From positions 1 through 43,370 of the forward strand of contig JADMKA010000171.1 in assembly GCA_018780145.1 (NCBI GenBank): 43,370 nucleotides of DNA, in the 5' to 3' direction. This DNA is from Vitreoscilla sp. GTDB taxonomy: Bacteria > Pseudomonadota > Gammaproteobacteria > Burkholderiales > Burkholderiaceae_C. Under the pieces are notes generated by a model, which saw only the letters and a program-made list of their open reading frames with translations, searched no databases and was not told the DNA's origin. Both the position numbers and the translations under genes were made by a program. Below are positions 1-9,356 of this stretch, in pieces; the first letter of the stretch is position 1; each line of letters opens with the position of its first letter.

Positions 1-3000
1 CACGATCCTTCCCGCGCGGGCCGAGCAATTCAAGGTGACTTGGCCGGACGCATACACAGCGCTCTCCTCCTTCACACGGTAGGCGCTCTTGATTCCTTTC
101 AGCAGTTTTCCAAGGTCCACTTGGTCCGCTTCCCCCTGCCCTTGTTGTTGCGGCTTGACGTCCACATGGAACAACATGCCCATCACCTTATGCAGAGCAA
201 CGTGCGCGGCGCTGAGCGTAATCGTTGGCCGTCCCTTTGTAGGGTCGGGCGTCTCTGTGGCCAAACCAATGTAGCTGCTGTGCTTTGACCGGTGCAGCCG
301 CCTGGCGAACGTCGCATTCGCCTGGCGCGCAATCACAAGGCTTCGGTCAGACACATCGCTGGCCAGGGCTTCGACGATGGCCACGCTCTGCACTGTCGAA
401 GCAAAGCCGAAGTTCGTAGTGCGAAGAAAAAACGCTGCCTTGTCGTCGAACCACGCCGACTTAAGCACCTCCAGTTCTGTTTCCTGGGATTCGCCGTAAG
501 CGCCTCCACGGATGAAAGCAGCAAGGTTTGGCTGAATGGTCAGGGTGAAAGTCGGAATCTGCTCCAGAGGCAACGGCTCTAGGGCAAGCTCCGGCTGCTT
601 CAAGAAGTCGCGGCGGCAGAATGCCCGGAAGTCCTGATGGGCCAGCTCCACAAGGTCGCACAGGCGTTCCAGATTCTGCAGCTCCTTCGCCACCTGGGTA
701 GGGGTGATGGACTTCTTGTTCTGATGGTGTGCGTTGTTCAGCAGCGCATAGGTATCAGATTGAGGATTCAGCCCAGCGTGCTTCGCTAGATTCACGATGT
801 GCTTCGCCCTGAAGAGTTCGGTCGAGCCATCACGGACTGCCCTTCTCAGCTCATTGGCGAAGTCTCCAAGTGTTGGCTTGAGGTTCTGTGCCGTCGTCGC
901 GGGCTTGCCCACGTCATCGAAAAAGTCGCCAAGGCGCGCCTCGATGAACTCGCGACAGGTCGAGGCATAGGCCTGGGCCAGCGCCGGAATGGTCCACTGC
1001 GACTTGACCGCCGCCTCCTTCGCATGAAGGACATCCAGCACGCTGGGCGCCGTTACCAGCGTAGGACGCAGCGTCGTTGCCGGATGGACGTCGCGGTGCT
1101 CGATCCCTACCTGCGCCGTCTGGCACTCACGAACGACATGGTTGGCGAACTTGTTGTCGTGGGTGGTGAGGAACGGCTGAGCTCCATGGCTGACAAGCGA
1201 CACTACGCCCTTGGCAAGACGCTCCTTGTTGTCGCCGTCGAGCAGTTCCTGCGGATCGTCCAAGACGATGAGGTTCAGCCCCCCCCGCTCCTTGCGCAGG
1301 TATTCCCAGTAAGCCAGGTAGAACGCGATGAGCGTAGCTCGAAGTGCTGAAGCGTTAGCCACGTGCTGGGCCGGCGCGGAGGCGCCATCACTGCCAATGC
1401 GAAACTCGACGTTGCCGTCGGTCTTCATGGTGGTCGCCGTCAGGTCGTGGTTTGCGTTTGGGTAGCCGGCCTGGTAGATAAGCTTCCGCCACCGCTCCGT
1501 CTCCGTGTGCAGCGTCGTCTGCAAGCCAGCGACCTGCTGCTCGGCGAACCCACCGAGCTTGTAACACTGTCCCAAGGCGGCGTCGGCCACGCCATAGGCC
1601 TTGAGACGTGCTTCCACGGCGCGGCGACTCGCCACGTCATCGGTGAGCCGCCGACCGGCCCGCAGCGCGTCGTTCAGGGGTTCGACATCCTCAATGAGCC
1701 TCTGCAAGGTAGCGAGCCTGCCTCGAAGCGAGGTCTCGGCTGGCTGTGTTTCCTGTGTCGCCATCCCGACCACATCCCGGCTAAATTCTTGAAGAAGGGG
1801 CTCGTTCGCCTGCCGCCAATCTGCAGTGCGCAGCGCTCGATCCAGCCGACGGATGGCTTGTTGGAGGGTGGGCATGCCGGGTAGTTGCTCAACAAGATTC
1901 GGCAAGGTGCTCACCGCCAGACCAGAAGCGCTGGCGCGCTTGATGTCGCAGGCGTGTGTGGTGAGGTCGACCAGCGGACGCAGCGGCCCCTGGAACGACG
2001 CAGCGGTCAGCGTCTCTTCGACCAGTGCCTTGCGCATGAGGTCAAACGGGTTGTCGCTGAGGTCACGCTTCAGCTCTGATGCAAGAACCTCTCCGAGCGC
2101 CGACAACAGCTTGCTCGCGGCCGCCGTTGACCAGCGCTCAAGCGTCTGAGACAGCAGAGTCGAGTCTCCGGTGAGGGCGTCGCTCAGATGCGTTTGAACC
2201 CGCTGTCCAGTGACGGGGTCTTCGGCGTCCACCAAACTACCCCCGCACACTGCGCACGTAGAGAGGTCAGGCTGCTCTATGCCCTGGTCGACGTACCACT
2301 GCGCGATTGCCGCGTAGATGCGCTGGCGTACAGCTTTCTCCGGCGACTTCGACAGGTCCAGCAGTACCTTCGCCTCAGTGAACGCATTGGCGATGAGCGT
2401 GCGGGCTGCCGCCTTTTCCTCGTCGGTCAGCTTCTTCAGCGCGAAAAGCCGACGTGCCGACTCAGTGATCTTGAGCCCTTCGATGGCCGTCCGCGCATCG
2501 ACGACGTCGCGCTCTAGGGCTTGCCCCTGCTCCTCGGGATTGAAGTCCTCCCCCAGCACCTTACGCGCCGCTTCCAGGGCAGACGCCTTCTGGCTGGTAA
2601 GCGCCTCGGTCAGCAACTTGAGCGTCTTCTCGGTCGCATCTCCATCCTTCGGGTGCGGCACCACGGTGTCGATCTTCAGCTCGGGATGCTGCGCAGCCAC
2701 TCCAGCCAAGTCTTCCAGGCCGCGGACGAAGCGCTCGTCGCACTGCTTTACCTCGGCGTTGCGAGCCTTGGTCTCCTCGCCCGCCAGGCGCTCGCGGACT
2801 TTCTTGACGTGCTTCGCCAAGTCAGTGAGTGGCGCTAGCCCGGTGAGCTGCGCCACGGCCTTTCCAAGCTCTGACTTCGAGCCGAGCCGCGAAAACGGGA
2901 GAAGCGCGGGAATAACAGTACCTATGCGAAGCGCCTGGCTGTCGAGGCCCATTCCCGAGAAGTTGGGCGGCTGCTCGTCCAAATTGCCGCGGTTTGACCG

Positions 3001-3708
3001 GGTCTGGGTGCGCCGTACCGTGTGCAGCTGCCCCGTATTCGCATCGCGAAACTCGAGCTCAACCCAGGTATCCGCTGGGACGCTCTTGCTGGTCAGCCTT
3101 GCCATCGAAGCGGGCGGAAGAGGCGTCACGGGGGACAGCTTATAGCTCGCGGGCTCTGCCTCCCCATCATGAACCAGGTCGAACTCAAAATCCTGGTCCG
3201 CCTTCTCCGGTTCGCGCTGCGGCCGCAAGAGCATGCCGGTGATGCACCAGACCACCGCGTTGAGCAGCGAGGTTTTGCCCGCGCCGTTGAATCCCTCAAG
3301 CACCGTGACGCCCGGCGTGACCTCCATGAAGAAGTCCTCGGGCGCTTGGGCGGTCGTCCCGAACGCGTGGAGGCCGGCGAAGCGGTGGGCTTGGATTCGC
3401 GTCAGTAGATATACAGGGCTTGAATCGGCCGGCGCCGACGCAGGCGCCGGCGCCGGCGCAGATGGCTGAATCAGCGTTTGGCCGAAACTGGCAACAATGG
3501 CTTCGATGTCGGGAAGCATGACGTTCCCTGCCCACTTGCCTCGATTCTTCGCGTACCACGCCAAGACCACCCGGCTAGGCACGTCCGTAAGCGAGAAGGA
3601 CTCGCCGGCGGTGCCCACGCCGACTGCACCGCCGCCGATCAACTCGGCAAGCAACGACTCGATGGAATGGAGATGTAGCGGCTTGACGCCGACGTTGTCT
3701 TCGACCAA
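1..3708 (-). CDS. SMC/Rad50-like AAA (ABC-type) ATPase, large, partial
   Basis: An open frame of 1236 codons runs from a TTG at 3708 to the left edge with no stop, so the C-terminus is missing. A strong Shine-Dalgarno sequence (GGGAGGAG) lies 2 nt before the TTG. An in-frame ATG at 3780 has no ribosome site and would add 24 poorly protein-like residues. Visible features in order: an Ala/Pro linker near residues 83-93, Walker A GFNGAGKTS at 139-147, helical segments, one CxxC (C485, C488) placed like a Rad50 zinc hook, Walker B LIVLDDPQE with D817/D818, and a switch histidine in TTHD near 850. The tail after about 1090 resembles a LexA/S24 fold (see findings). Such ATPases act in DNA repair or phage defence. 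The role here is not established. The segment is less GC-rich than its neighbours, which suggests transfer. Confidence 0.85.
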   Translation of the reverse strand, partial: MVEDNVGVKPLHLHSIESLLAELIGGGAVGVGTAGESFSLTDVPSRVVLAWYAKNRGKWAGNVMLPDIEAIVASFGQTLIQPSAPAPAPASAPADSSPVYLLTRIQAHRFAGLHAFGTTAQAPEDFFMEVTPGVTVLEGFNGAGKTSLLNAVVWCITGMLLRPQREPEKADQDFEFDLVHDGEAEPASYKLSPVTPLPPASMARLTSKSVPADTWVELEFRDANTGQLHTVRRTQTRSNRGNLDEQPPNFSGMGLDSQALRIGTVIPALLPFSRLGSKSELGKAVAQLTGLAPLTDLAKHVKKVRERLAGEETKARNAEVKQCDERFVRGLEDLAGVAAQHPELKIDTVVPHPKDGDATEKTLKLLTEALTSQKASALEAARKVLGEDFNPEEQGQALERDVVDARTAIEGLKITESARRLFALKKLTDEEKAAARTLIANAFTEAKVLLDLSKSPEKAVRQRIYAAIAQWYVDQGIEQPDLSTCAVCGGSLVDAEDPVTGQRVQTHLSDALTGDSTLLSQTLERWSTAAASKLLSALGEVLASELKRDLSDNPFDLMRKALVEETLTAASFQGPLRPLVDLTTHACDIKRASASGLAVSTLPNLVEQLPGMPTLQQAIRRLDRALRTADWRQANEPLLQEFSRDVVGMATQETQPAETSLRGRLATLQRLIEDVEPLNDALRAGRRLTDDVASRRAVEARLKAYGVADAALGQCYKLGGFAEQQVAGLQTTLHTETERWRKLIYQAGYPNANHDLTATTMKTDGNVEFRIGSDGASAPAQHVANASALRATLIAFYLAYWEYLRKERGGLNLIVLDDPQELLDGDNKERLAKGVVSLVSHGAQPFLTTHDNKFANHVVRECQTAQVGIEHRDVHPATTLRPTLVTAPSVLDVLHAKEAAVKSQWTIPALAQAYASTCREFIEARLGDFFDDVGKPATTAQNLKPTLGDFANELRRAVRDGSTELFRAKHIVNLAKHAGLNPQSDTYALLNNAHHQNKKSITPTQVAKELQNLERLCDLVELAHQDFRAFCRRDFLKQPELALEPLPLEQIPTFTLTIQPNLAAFIRGGAYGESQETELEVLKSAWFDDKAAFFLRTTNFGFASTVQSVAIVEALASDVSDRSLVIARQANATFARRLHRSKHSSYIGLATETPDPTKGRPTITLSAAHVALHKVMGMLFHVDVKPQQQGQGEADQVDLGKLLKGIKSAYRVKEESAVYASGQVTLNCSARAGRIV

Positions 3709-3718
3709 GGCTCCTCCC
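3709..3718 (-). promoter_or_regulatory. Ribosome binding site deciding the TTG start of the ATPase gene
   Basis: Read on the minus strand, GGGAGGAG is followed by CC and then TTG at 3708. This is a near-ideal anti-SD match. It favours the TTG over the in-frame ATG at 3780, which has no purine-rich stretch before it. Confidence 0.6.
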
Positions 3719-4505
3719 TGGCGCAGGCTGCCAGCCTCGGGCCGCCAAGCGCCACCGCACGAATGAGGGTTCTGCGCCATACGTCGGACGTGCGACCGCG
3801 ACTGCGCCCTGCTCTATGTGAATGATTGTGCAGCAGCCTTTTTGCGCTGCGAAGACGCGATGCCGCTCGATGTTGCGTGTATGCGCCGACGCGGCAGTGC
3901 AACTGGCCAGCTGTGCAGGCGTCGAGCGAAGCCTCGGCCTACTTGACGACGCCACGCGACAGGCCTCAACGGCATTCGCCCAGGGCGGGCGGTATGCGAC
4001 GCCGATGGCAACGAAGCATCGCCCGCCTCACTCTCGCCGGATCGGGAGAACCGAGCCTGGTGAAAGGTCTCAAGCTCAGTTGGATGCTCCGGTTCCGCCG
4101 TTGTGGCCGCGATTGGGCTAACGCCCCGCCTCACCACTTCGAACTGCGAGCCTACTTGCGCCCACGTGAAGCTATTCACTTCCCAGCCAGGGAACACATA
4201 CAGAACGACGCGGAGTGTTCGGTCAGATTGCGGGTGCCCAGTGACGAGGCAGCAACGCCGGTCGCGCGGAACCGCACGCATCTACGACAGGCAAACCCTC
4301 GAAAGCGTGTGTTCGGCTTCGACGGATGAAGGACTGCAGTCGCTGCAAAGCGGCTGTCCACGGTCGCGGACTGAACGACTGCGACGGCCCGACCACCGGC
4401 CATCACAACCGCCTGCCATGGCAGCCCCGCATCGGCGCGAATCCTTCTCGACCATCGTTCGACCGTCGTCGGCGACCAGGACAAGTCTCCCTCGCCCACG
4501 GGCAC
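3719..4505. other. Intergenic stretch without a recognisable gene
   Basis: About 790 bp lie between the ATPase gene start and the end of the MDR oxidoreductase gene. Several ORFs of 100-167 codons exist on both strands, but their translations are rich in Arg, Ser and Cys, have no recognisable domain, and overlap each other, as chance ORFs in GC-rich DNA do. I see no tRNA, insertion sequence or clear terminator. The ATPase promoter must lie in its left part. It may mark the edge of a transferred segment. Confidence 0.5.
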
Positions 4506-5516
4506 CTACCCCAAGCGCACCAGCTGCTTGCCCAGGCTGCCCCCTTGCAGCAGGCTGATCAAGGCCGCTGGCGCCGCAGCCAGGCCGTCGGCGATGGTCT
4601 CGCGGTAGCGGATGCGGCCGGCGGCCACGTGGTGGCTCAGTTCATCGATCGCCGTGGACCAGCGCGGTGCATGGTCGCTGACGATGAAGCCCTGCATCTT
4701 GATGCGCTTGGTGATCAGCGGCAGCAGGCGCGGCAGGCCTTTCGGGTCTGGGTCGTTCACCTCGGCCATCGCGCCGCAGAGCGTGATGCGGGCAAAGTGG
4801 TTGGCGCGGCGGATCAGCGCGGCGAGGATGTCGCCGCCCACGTTGTCGAAGACGCAGTCCACGCCGCCGGGCAGGGCGCTCTTGAGTTGCGCGTCCAGTT
4901 CGCCGGCGCGGTAATCCACGCAGGCGTCGAAGCCCAGCTCGTCGGTGACGTGGCGGCACTTGGCGGGGCCGCCGGCCACGCCGACGACGCGGCAACCGCG
5001 CAGTTGGGCCAATTGGCCGGCCGCGCTGCCCACGGCGCCGGCTGCGGCGGTGACCACCACGGTCTCGCCGGGTTGGGGATCGCACAGGCCCAGCAGGCCG
5101 ACGTGGGCCGTCACGCCGGGCATGCCGGCCACGCCCAGGTAGGCTGAGAGGGGGATGCGCGTGGCGTCCACCTGGCGCAGTTGCCCGGCCTCGGCCAGGC
5201 CGTAGCGCTGCCAGCCCCCTGGGCCGACCACCGTGTCGCCCGGCTGGAACGCCGGGTGCTGTGATGCGATGACCTCGCCGGCCGTGTCGCCCACCATCAC
5301 CGCGCCCAGTGCCACCGGCTCGGCGTAGCTGCGCAGATCCAGCATGCGGCCGCGCATGTAGGGGTCCACCGACAGCCAGTCGTTGCGCACCAGCACCTGG
5401 CCGGGGCCGGGCTCGGGCATCGGCGCTTCCTCGAGCCGGAAGTTGCCTGCGCTCGGCATGCCATGGGCCTCCATGCCCGGCCGGCTGGCCAGCACGATGC
5501 GCTGGTTGGCAGTCAC
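4506..5516 (-). CDS. MDR-family NADP-dependent oxidoreductase (second copy)
   Basis: A 336-residue medium-chain dehydrogenase/reductase of the zinc-free CurA/PTGR-like group, which reduces C=C bonds of enones or 2-alkenals with NADPH. The nucleotide-binding motif VTAAAGAVGSAAGQ is followed by GVAGGPAKC, and VFDNVGG is also typical. No structural-zinc cysteine cluster is seen. The start is GTG at 5516, overlapping the TGA of the preceding Rieske oxygenase gene as GTGA. An in-frame extension upstream to 5915 is only a shadow of that gene. It is the last gene of the catabolic operon and is paralogous to the MDR at 11676-12692. Both directly follow a Rieske oxygenase gene, so each may act on the product of its neighbour (inference). 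Confidence 0.88.
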   Translation of the reverse strand: MTANQRIVLASRPGMEAHGMPSAGNFRLEEAPMPEPGPGQVLVRNDWLSVDPYMRGRMLDLRSYAEPVALGAVMVGDTAGEVIASQHPAFQPGDTVVGPGGWQRYGLAEAGQLRQVDATRIPLSAYLGVAGMPGVTAHVGLLGLCDPQPGETVVVTAAAGAVGSAAGQLAQLRGCRVVGVAGGPAKCRHVTDELGFDACVDYRAGELDAQLKSALPGGVDCVFDNVGGDILAALIRRANHFARITLCGAMAEVNDPDPKGLPRLLPLITKRIKMQGFIVSDHAPRWSTAIDELSHHVAAGRIRYRETIADGLAAAPAALISLLQGGSLGKQLVRLG

Positions 5517-6712
5517 GCCATGCCGTCCTGCACCAGTGGCGCCTGCTCCAGCGGGCGGCCCACGCCGCGGGCGAAGGCCTTGTGCATGTTGTGCAGCGCG
5601 GGCTCGTTGCGGCCAAAGGTGTTGAAGCTGCGCAGCTGGCCGTTCAGGCTCTTCATCACATTGGCGCTGATCCAGTAGTCTTCCTTGTCGACGATCTCGC
5701 GCACGAACTCGAAGTGCTGCTGGGGGCTGTTCACGCCCCAGCCGGCCTCGGGCTGGCTGCTGCGCCAGAAGCAGCGGTAGCGGGTGACGTGCTCGCCCAC
5801 CGCCTTGCCCGGGTAGAGCTGGAACAGCTCCACCGCCGCGGGCGACACCAGCAGCGAGATGTTGGGGTAGATGAAGTGCACGAGCTGGAACTCGTTGAAC
5901 AGATCGGCGCCCCACTCAGCCTCGGGCACGTCCTTCAGCCGCTTGATCGTCAGGTTGGGGAAGGCCACGCGGTGGTTGCGCTGGTCGGGCCCGAAGAAGT
6001 GCACCAGAGACAGGTTGCCGATGGAAACGTCGCCCAGCGAGGCCTTGTGCAGCGGCGTGAAGTGGTAGCCCTCGCAGAAGGTGTCGAGCGCGAGCTTCCA
6101 GTTCGCTTTCAGCGGCCATTCGTGGGTGCCCACGAGCGTGGTCTGGGCCAGGTTCCAGGCGGCGAACAGGGGCGCGGTGTCGCCCAGGATCTCGTCGATC
6201 GAAAAGCGCAGGTCGGGCTTCAGGCCGACGAAGATCAGGCCGTACTTCTCTTCGACAGGCAGGCGCACCAGGTTGTAGAACTCCTTCTCGATGGGGCCGA
6301 AGCTCTTCTCTTCGTACACATTACGCAGCTGGCCCTTCAGGTCGAAGCCCCAGGCGTGGTACGGGCAGGTGATGGAGGCGGCCGTGCCGCTGCCCTCTTT
6401 GAGCCGCGCCGAGCGGTGGGTGCAGGCGTTCAGAAAGGCATGCACCTGGCCGGCCTTGTCGCGCGTCAGCAGCACGGGCACGCCCAACTCGTCGAAGGTG
6501 CTGTAGCTGCCGGGCTCGGGCAGCTCTGAGCTGAAGCCCACGAGCTGCGGGTTGTCGCGGAAGATGGTCTGTTTCTCGCGCTCGAAGAGCTCGGGGTCGG
6601 TGTAGATGGCGGTGGGCACGCGCAGCACATCGGGCGCGCTGTCGGTGGTGCCGGCATCGATGTGGGCGAGCACGCTCTTCACGATGTCGACGTAGGCTTG
6701 TCTTTCGATCAT
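5513..6712 (-). CDS. Rieske non-heme iron oxygenase, alpha subunit (second copy)
   Basis: A 399-residue terminal oxygenase. The N-terminal Rieske [2Fe-2S] ligands are C97-x-H99 and C116-x2-H119. The C-terminal catalytic domain carries the mononuclear iron ligands H217 and H222 in EGYHFTPLH, with D210 placed as the electron-transfer acid. Such enzymes hydroxylate or demethylate rings and alkyl groups using electrons from a reductase, here probably the FNR/[2Fe-2S] protein encoded 20 bp upstream. No small beta subunit gene is present, so a homotrimeric KshA/VanA-like enzyme is likely. ATG at 6712 follows AAGGAG at good spacing. A longer in-frame start at 6892 overlaps the reductase gene and gives non-protein-like sequence. 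The substrate is unknown. Confidence 0.92.
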   Translation of the reverse strand: MIERQAYVDIVKSVLAHIDAGTTDSAPDVLRVPTAIYTDPELFEREKQTIFRDNPQLVGFSSELPEPGSYSTFDELGVPVLLTRDKAGQVHAFLNACTHRSARLKEGSGTAASITCPYHAWGFDLKGQLRNVYEEKSFGPIEKEFYNLVRLPVEEKYGLIFVGLKPDLRFSIDEILGDTAPLFAAWNLAQTTLVGTHEWPLKANWKLALDTFCEGYHFTPLHKASLGDVSIGNLSLVHFFGPDQRNHRVAFPNLTIKRLKDVPEAEWGADLFNEFQLVHFIYPNISLLVSPAAVELFQLYPGKAVGEHVTRYRCFWRSSQPEAGWGVNSPQQHFEFVREIVDKEDYWISANVMKSLNGQLRSFNTFGRNEPALHNMHKAFARGVGRPLEQAPLVQDGMA

Positions 6713-6732
6713 GTCTTGCTCCTTGTGGTCTT

Positions 6733-7707
6733 TCACAGGTCCAGCACCAGCCGCTCGCCGAGGGCGCGCGAGCAGCAGGGCGTGAATTGGTCGTTGCCGC
6801 GTTTCTCTTCGTCGGTGAGGTAGCTGTCGCGGTGGTCCGGCTCGCCTTCGAGCACGCGTGTCAGGCAGGTGCCGCACACGCCTTGCTCGCAAGACACGTC
6901 GATCGGCACGCCGTGGGCGCGCAGCGCCTGCACCACGGTCTGGCCCGCCGGCACGCTGAGCGTGCGCTGGCTGCGGGCGAGGTGCACCTCGAACGCGCGG
7001 TCACTGGCGGTGTGGGCGGCCGCGTCGGCAGTGGGCGCTGCAAAGCGCTCGAAGTGGATCTGGGCTTCGGGCCAGCCTTGCTGGCGGGCGGCGTTGCACA
7101 CCGCGTCGATGAAGCCACCGGGGCCGCACACGTAGACGTGGGTGGTGGCGTTGGGGGCGGCCAGCACAACGGGCAGGTCCAGCCGCTGTGCGGCGGGCCC
7201 GTCGTCGTGGTGAATGTGCACGTGCTCGGCAAACCGCGCAGCCTGGATGCGGGCGGTGAACGCGGTGCGGGCGGCCGAGCGGGTGCAGTAGTGCAGGGCG
7301 AAGTCGGCGCCGGCCTGGGCCAGGCGCTCGGCCATGCACAGCAGCGGCGTGATGCCGATGCCACCGGCCAGCAGCAGCGTGCGCCGTGCCGGCACCAGCG
7401 CAAAGTGGTTGCGCGGTGCGCCGATGCGGATCACCTGGCCCTCGGCCAGCTCGTCGTGCACGGCCACCGAGCCACCGCGCGAGCGCGGGTCGCGCAGCAC
7501 GCCGATCACGTAGCGGTGGGTTTCGCGCGGGTCGTTGCACAGCGAGTACTGGCGCACCAGTCCGCGTGGCAGTTGCACGTCGATGTGCGCGCCGGCGTCG
7601 AAGCGCGGCAGCGGCTGGTCGGCCAGCGGGGCCAGCTCCAACACCGCAGTGTCGGCCGCCTCGATGGCCTTGCGCACGATGCGCACCTGAAGGGTCGCGG
7701 TGTTCAT
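6733..7707 (-). CDS. Oxygenase reductase: flavin/NAD(P)H reductase with C-terminal [2Fe-2S] ferredoxin domain
   Basis: A 324-residue class IA-type (VanB/phthalate dioxygenase reductase-like) electron donor. The flavin-binding motif RQYSL lies near residue 54, the NAD-binding GGIGITPLL near 117, CGPGG near 196, and the plant-type ferredoxin cluster CEQGVCGTC with a later cysteine in TPCCSRA at the end. It passes electrons from NAD(P)H to Rieske oxygenases. It is the only such reductase in the window and may serve both oxygenases. ATG at 7707 overlaps the TGA of the CoA ligase gene (ATGA). The downstream Rieske gene begins 20 bp after the stop. Confidence 0.92.
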   Translation of the reverse strand: MNTATLQVRIVRKAIEAADTAVLELAPLADQPLPRFDAGAHIDVQLPRGLVRQYSLCNDPRETHRYVIGVLRDPRSRGGSVAVHDELAEGQVIRIGAPRNHFALVPARRTLLLAGGIGITPLLCMAERLAQAGADFALHYCTRSAARTAFTARIQAARFAEHVHIHHDDGPAAQRLDLPVVLAAPNATTHVYVCGPGGFIDAVCNAARQQGWPEAQIHFERFAAPTADAAAHTASDRAFEVHLARSQRTLSVPAGQTVVQALRAHGVPIDVSCEQGVCGTCLTRVLEGEPDHRDSYLTDEEKRGNDQFTPCCSRALGERLVLDL

Positions 7708-9356
7708 CGTGTCGGTGCGGCGAGCCGCTCTCGGATGTCCTTGCGCAGCTGATCCTTGCGCACCTTGCCGGATGCGGTGCGCGGCAGCGCCTCCACGATC
7801 ACCAGGCGCTCGGGGTACTTCTGCTTCGCCACGCCGGCTTCAGCCATGCTGGCCAGCATCTGCTCGGCGCTCAAGGCTGCGCCGGGCCGCAGCACGGCAT
7901 AGGCGCAGACGGTCTCGCCCAGCCGCTCGTGCGGCATCGCCACCACCGCGGCCTCGGCCACCGCGGGGTGGCGATGCAGGATGTCCTCGATCTCCTTGGC
8001 GCTGACCTTTTCGCCGCCGCGGTTGATCAAATCCTTCTTGCGGCCGGTGACGACGATGGCGCCCTCGGGTGTCAGGTGGCCCAGGTCGCCAGTGGCAAAG
8101 AAGCCCTGGGCGTCGAAACTCTCGGCCGACTGCGCCGGGTCGGCGTAGCCCAGCGCCAAGGCCGGGCCGCGCACGCAGATCTCGCCTTCCTGCCCGGGCG
8201 GCAGCGCGTGGCCGGCGTCGTCGTGGATGCGCACCTCGTAGTGCACCACCTCGCCATCGGTTTGCGCGGCCAGGTCCAGGCTGCCTTCGCGCACGAAACC
8301 GAGCGTGACCAGCGGCGCCTCGCTGGAGCCGTAGACGCGGAAGGCGCGGCCGTTCTGCAGCACCTGCGCCGCGCGGCGGATCAGCGCGGGGGGCACCTCG
8401 GCCCCGCCGCAGGCGAACAGGCGCAGCGACGGCAGGCCGGTGCCCTGGCGCTCGGCTTCGTCGAGCAACTCGTGCAGGAAGGGCGTGGCGCCCATGCTGG
8501 CGCTGACCTGCTCGCGCTCGATCAGGCCCACCGCGTCGGCGGCGCTCCAGCGCTCCATGAAGACGGTGCGCGTGCCGCAGACGAAGGGCAGCTCGATGCC
8601 GTAGCTGAAGCCGGTGACGTGTGTGACCGGCGAGGCCATCAGCACCGTGTCTCCCGGCCGCTGGCCCCAGTGGGAAAAGGCCTTGCGCAAGGTGACCGGG
8701 CCGGTGTTGTGGCTGTGCAGCACACCCTTGGGCCGGCCGGTGGTTCCCGAGGTGTAGAGCAGCAGCTTCACCGCGTTGGGGTCGACGCGCGGGCGCCCGG
8801 CCAGGCGGCGCTGCTCGCCTACCAAGGCTTCGTAGGTGTCGTCGAGCTGGGCGTTGCTAGCTCGCACGGTGGCCGCCAGGCGCAGGGCCGGCAGTTGGGG
8901 CGCGAGGCGCCGCATCATCGCGGCGTAGTCATGGCCGCGGTATTGGCCGGGGAAAAACGCCGCCTTGGCGCCGGAATCGGCCAGCATGTAGGCCACTTCG
9001 GCGTCGCGGTAGATCGGCACGATGGGCGCGACGACCAGGCCCAGCAGCGCGGCGGCCAGGTCGATCACCACCGCTTCGCGCCAGTTCGGCAGCTGGAAGG
9101 CGACCACGTCGCCGGTGGCGAGGCCGCGCACCTGCAAGGCGGCGGCGAGTGCCTGGGCCTCGCGCAACAGGTCGCCCACGCGGCAGGCCTCGCCCTCGAA
9201 CACATGGGTGACGCGGCCAGGCTCGTGCTCGGCGATGGTCTCGGCCAGCTCGGCCACGGTGCAGTCCAGCCAGGCGCCGGTGTCGCGGTAGCGCGCCACG
9301 GCGGCGGCCGTCTGCGGGTTGGGCCAGCGCGGGGCGGCAGGGGGTGGGCTGCTCAT
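7704..9356 (-). CDS. Acyl-CoA ligase (ANL superfamily)
   Basis: A 550-residue AMP-forming acid:CoA ligase. Signature motifs: the phosphate loop YTSGTTGRPKG, A5-like YGSSEAP, the TGDLG segment, hinge GRKKDLINRGG, and the C-terminal catalytic lysine in ASGKVRKDQ. It activates a carboxylic acid to its CoA thioester, the expected entry step for the acyl-CoA dehydrogenases beside it. The start at ATG 9356 overlaps the TGA of the preceding gene (ATGA). An ATG two codons earlier (9362) is equally possible, and neither has a clear ribosome site. The specific acid cannot be read from sequence. Steroid side-chain, terpenoid or aryl-alkanoic acids are reasonable given the neighbours. Confidence 0.92.
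   Translation of the reverse strand: MSSPPPAAPRWPNPQTAAAVARYRDTGAWLDCTVAELAETIAEHEPGRVTHVFEGEACRVGDLLREAQALAAALQVRGLATGDVVAFQLPNWREAVVIDLAAALLGLVVAPIVPIYRDAEVAYMLADSGAKAAFFPGQYRGHDYAAMMRRLAPQLPALRLAATVRASNAQLDDTYEALVGEQRRLAGRPRVDPNAVKLLLYTSGTTGRPKGVLHSHNTGPVTLRKAFSHWGQRPGDTVLMASPVTHVTGFSYGIELPFVCGTRTVFMERWSAADAVGLIEREQVSASMGATPFLHELLDEAERQGTGLPSLRLFACGGAEVPPALIRRAAQVLQNGRAFRVYGSSEAPLVTLGFVREGSLDLAAQTDGEVVHYEVRIHDDAGHALPPGQEGEICVRGPALALGYADPAQSAESFDAQGFFATGDLGHLTPEGAIVVTGRKKDLINRGGEKVSAKEIEDILHRHPAVAEAAVVAMPHERLGETVCAYAVLRPGAALSAEQMLASMAEAGVAKQKYPERLVIVEALPRTASGKVRKDQLRKDIRERLAAPTR

Noticed and set aside
3709-3780. ATG at 3780 as start of the large ATPase
   Set aside because: In frame but without a ribosome site, and it adds residues unlike a protein N-terminus. 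TTG 3708 has a near-ideal Shine-Dalgarno sequence.
3814-4329. Overlapping ORFs of 155-167 codons in the gap beside the ATPase gene
   Set aside because: No recognisable domain, ribosome site or consistent codon bias, and both strands are open at once.
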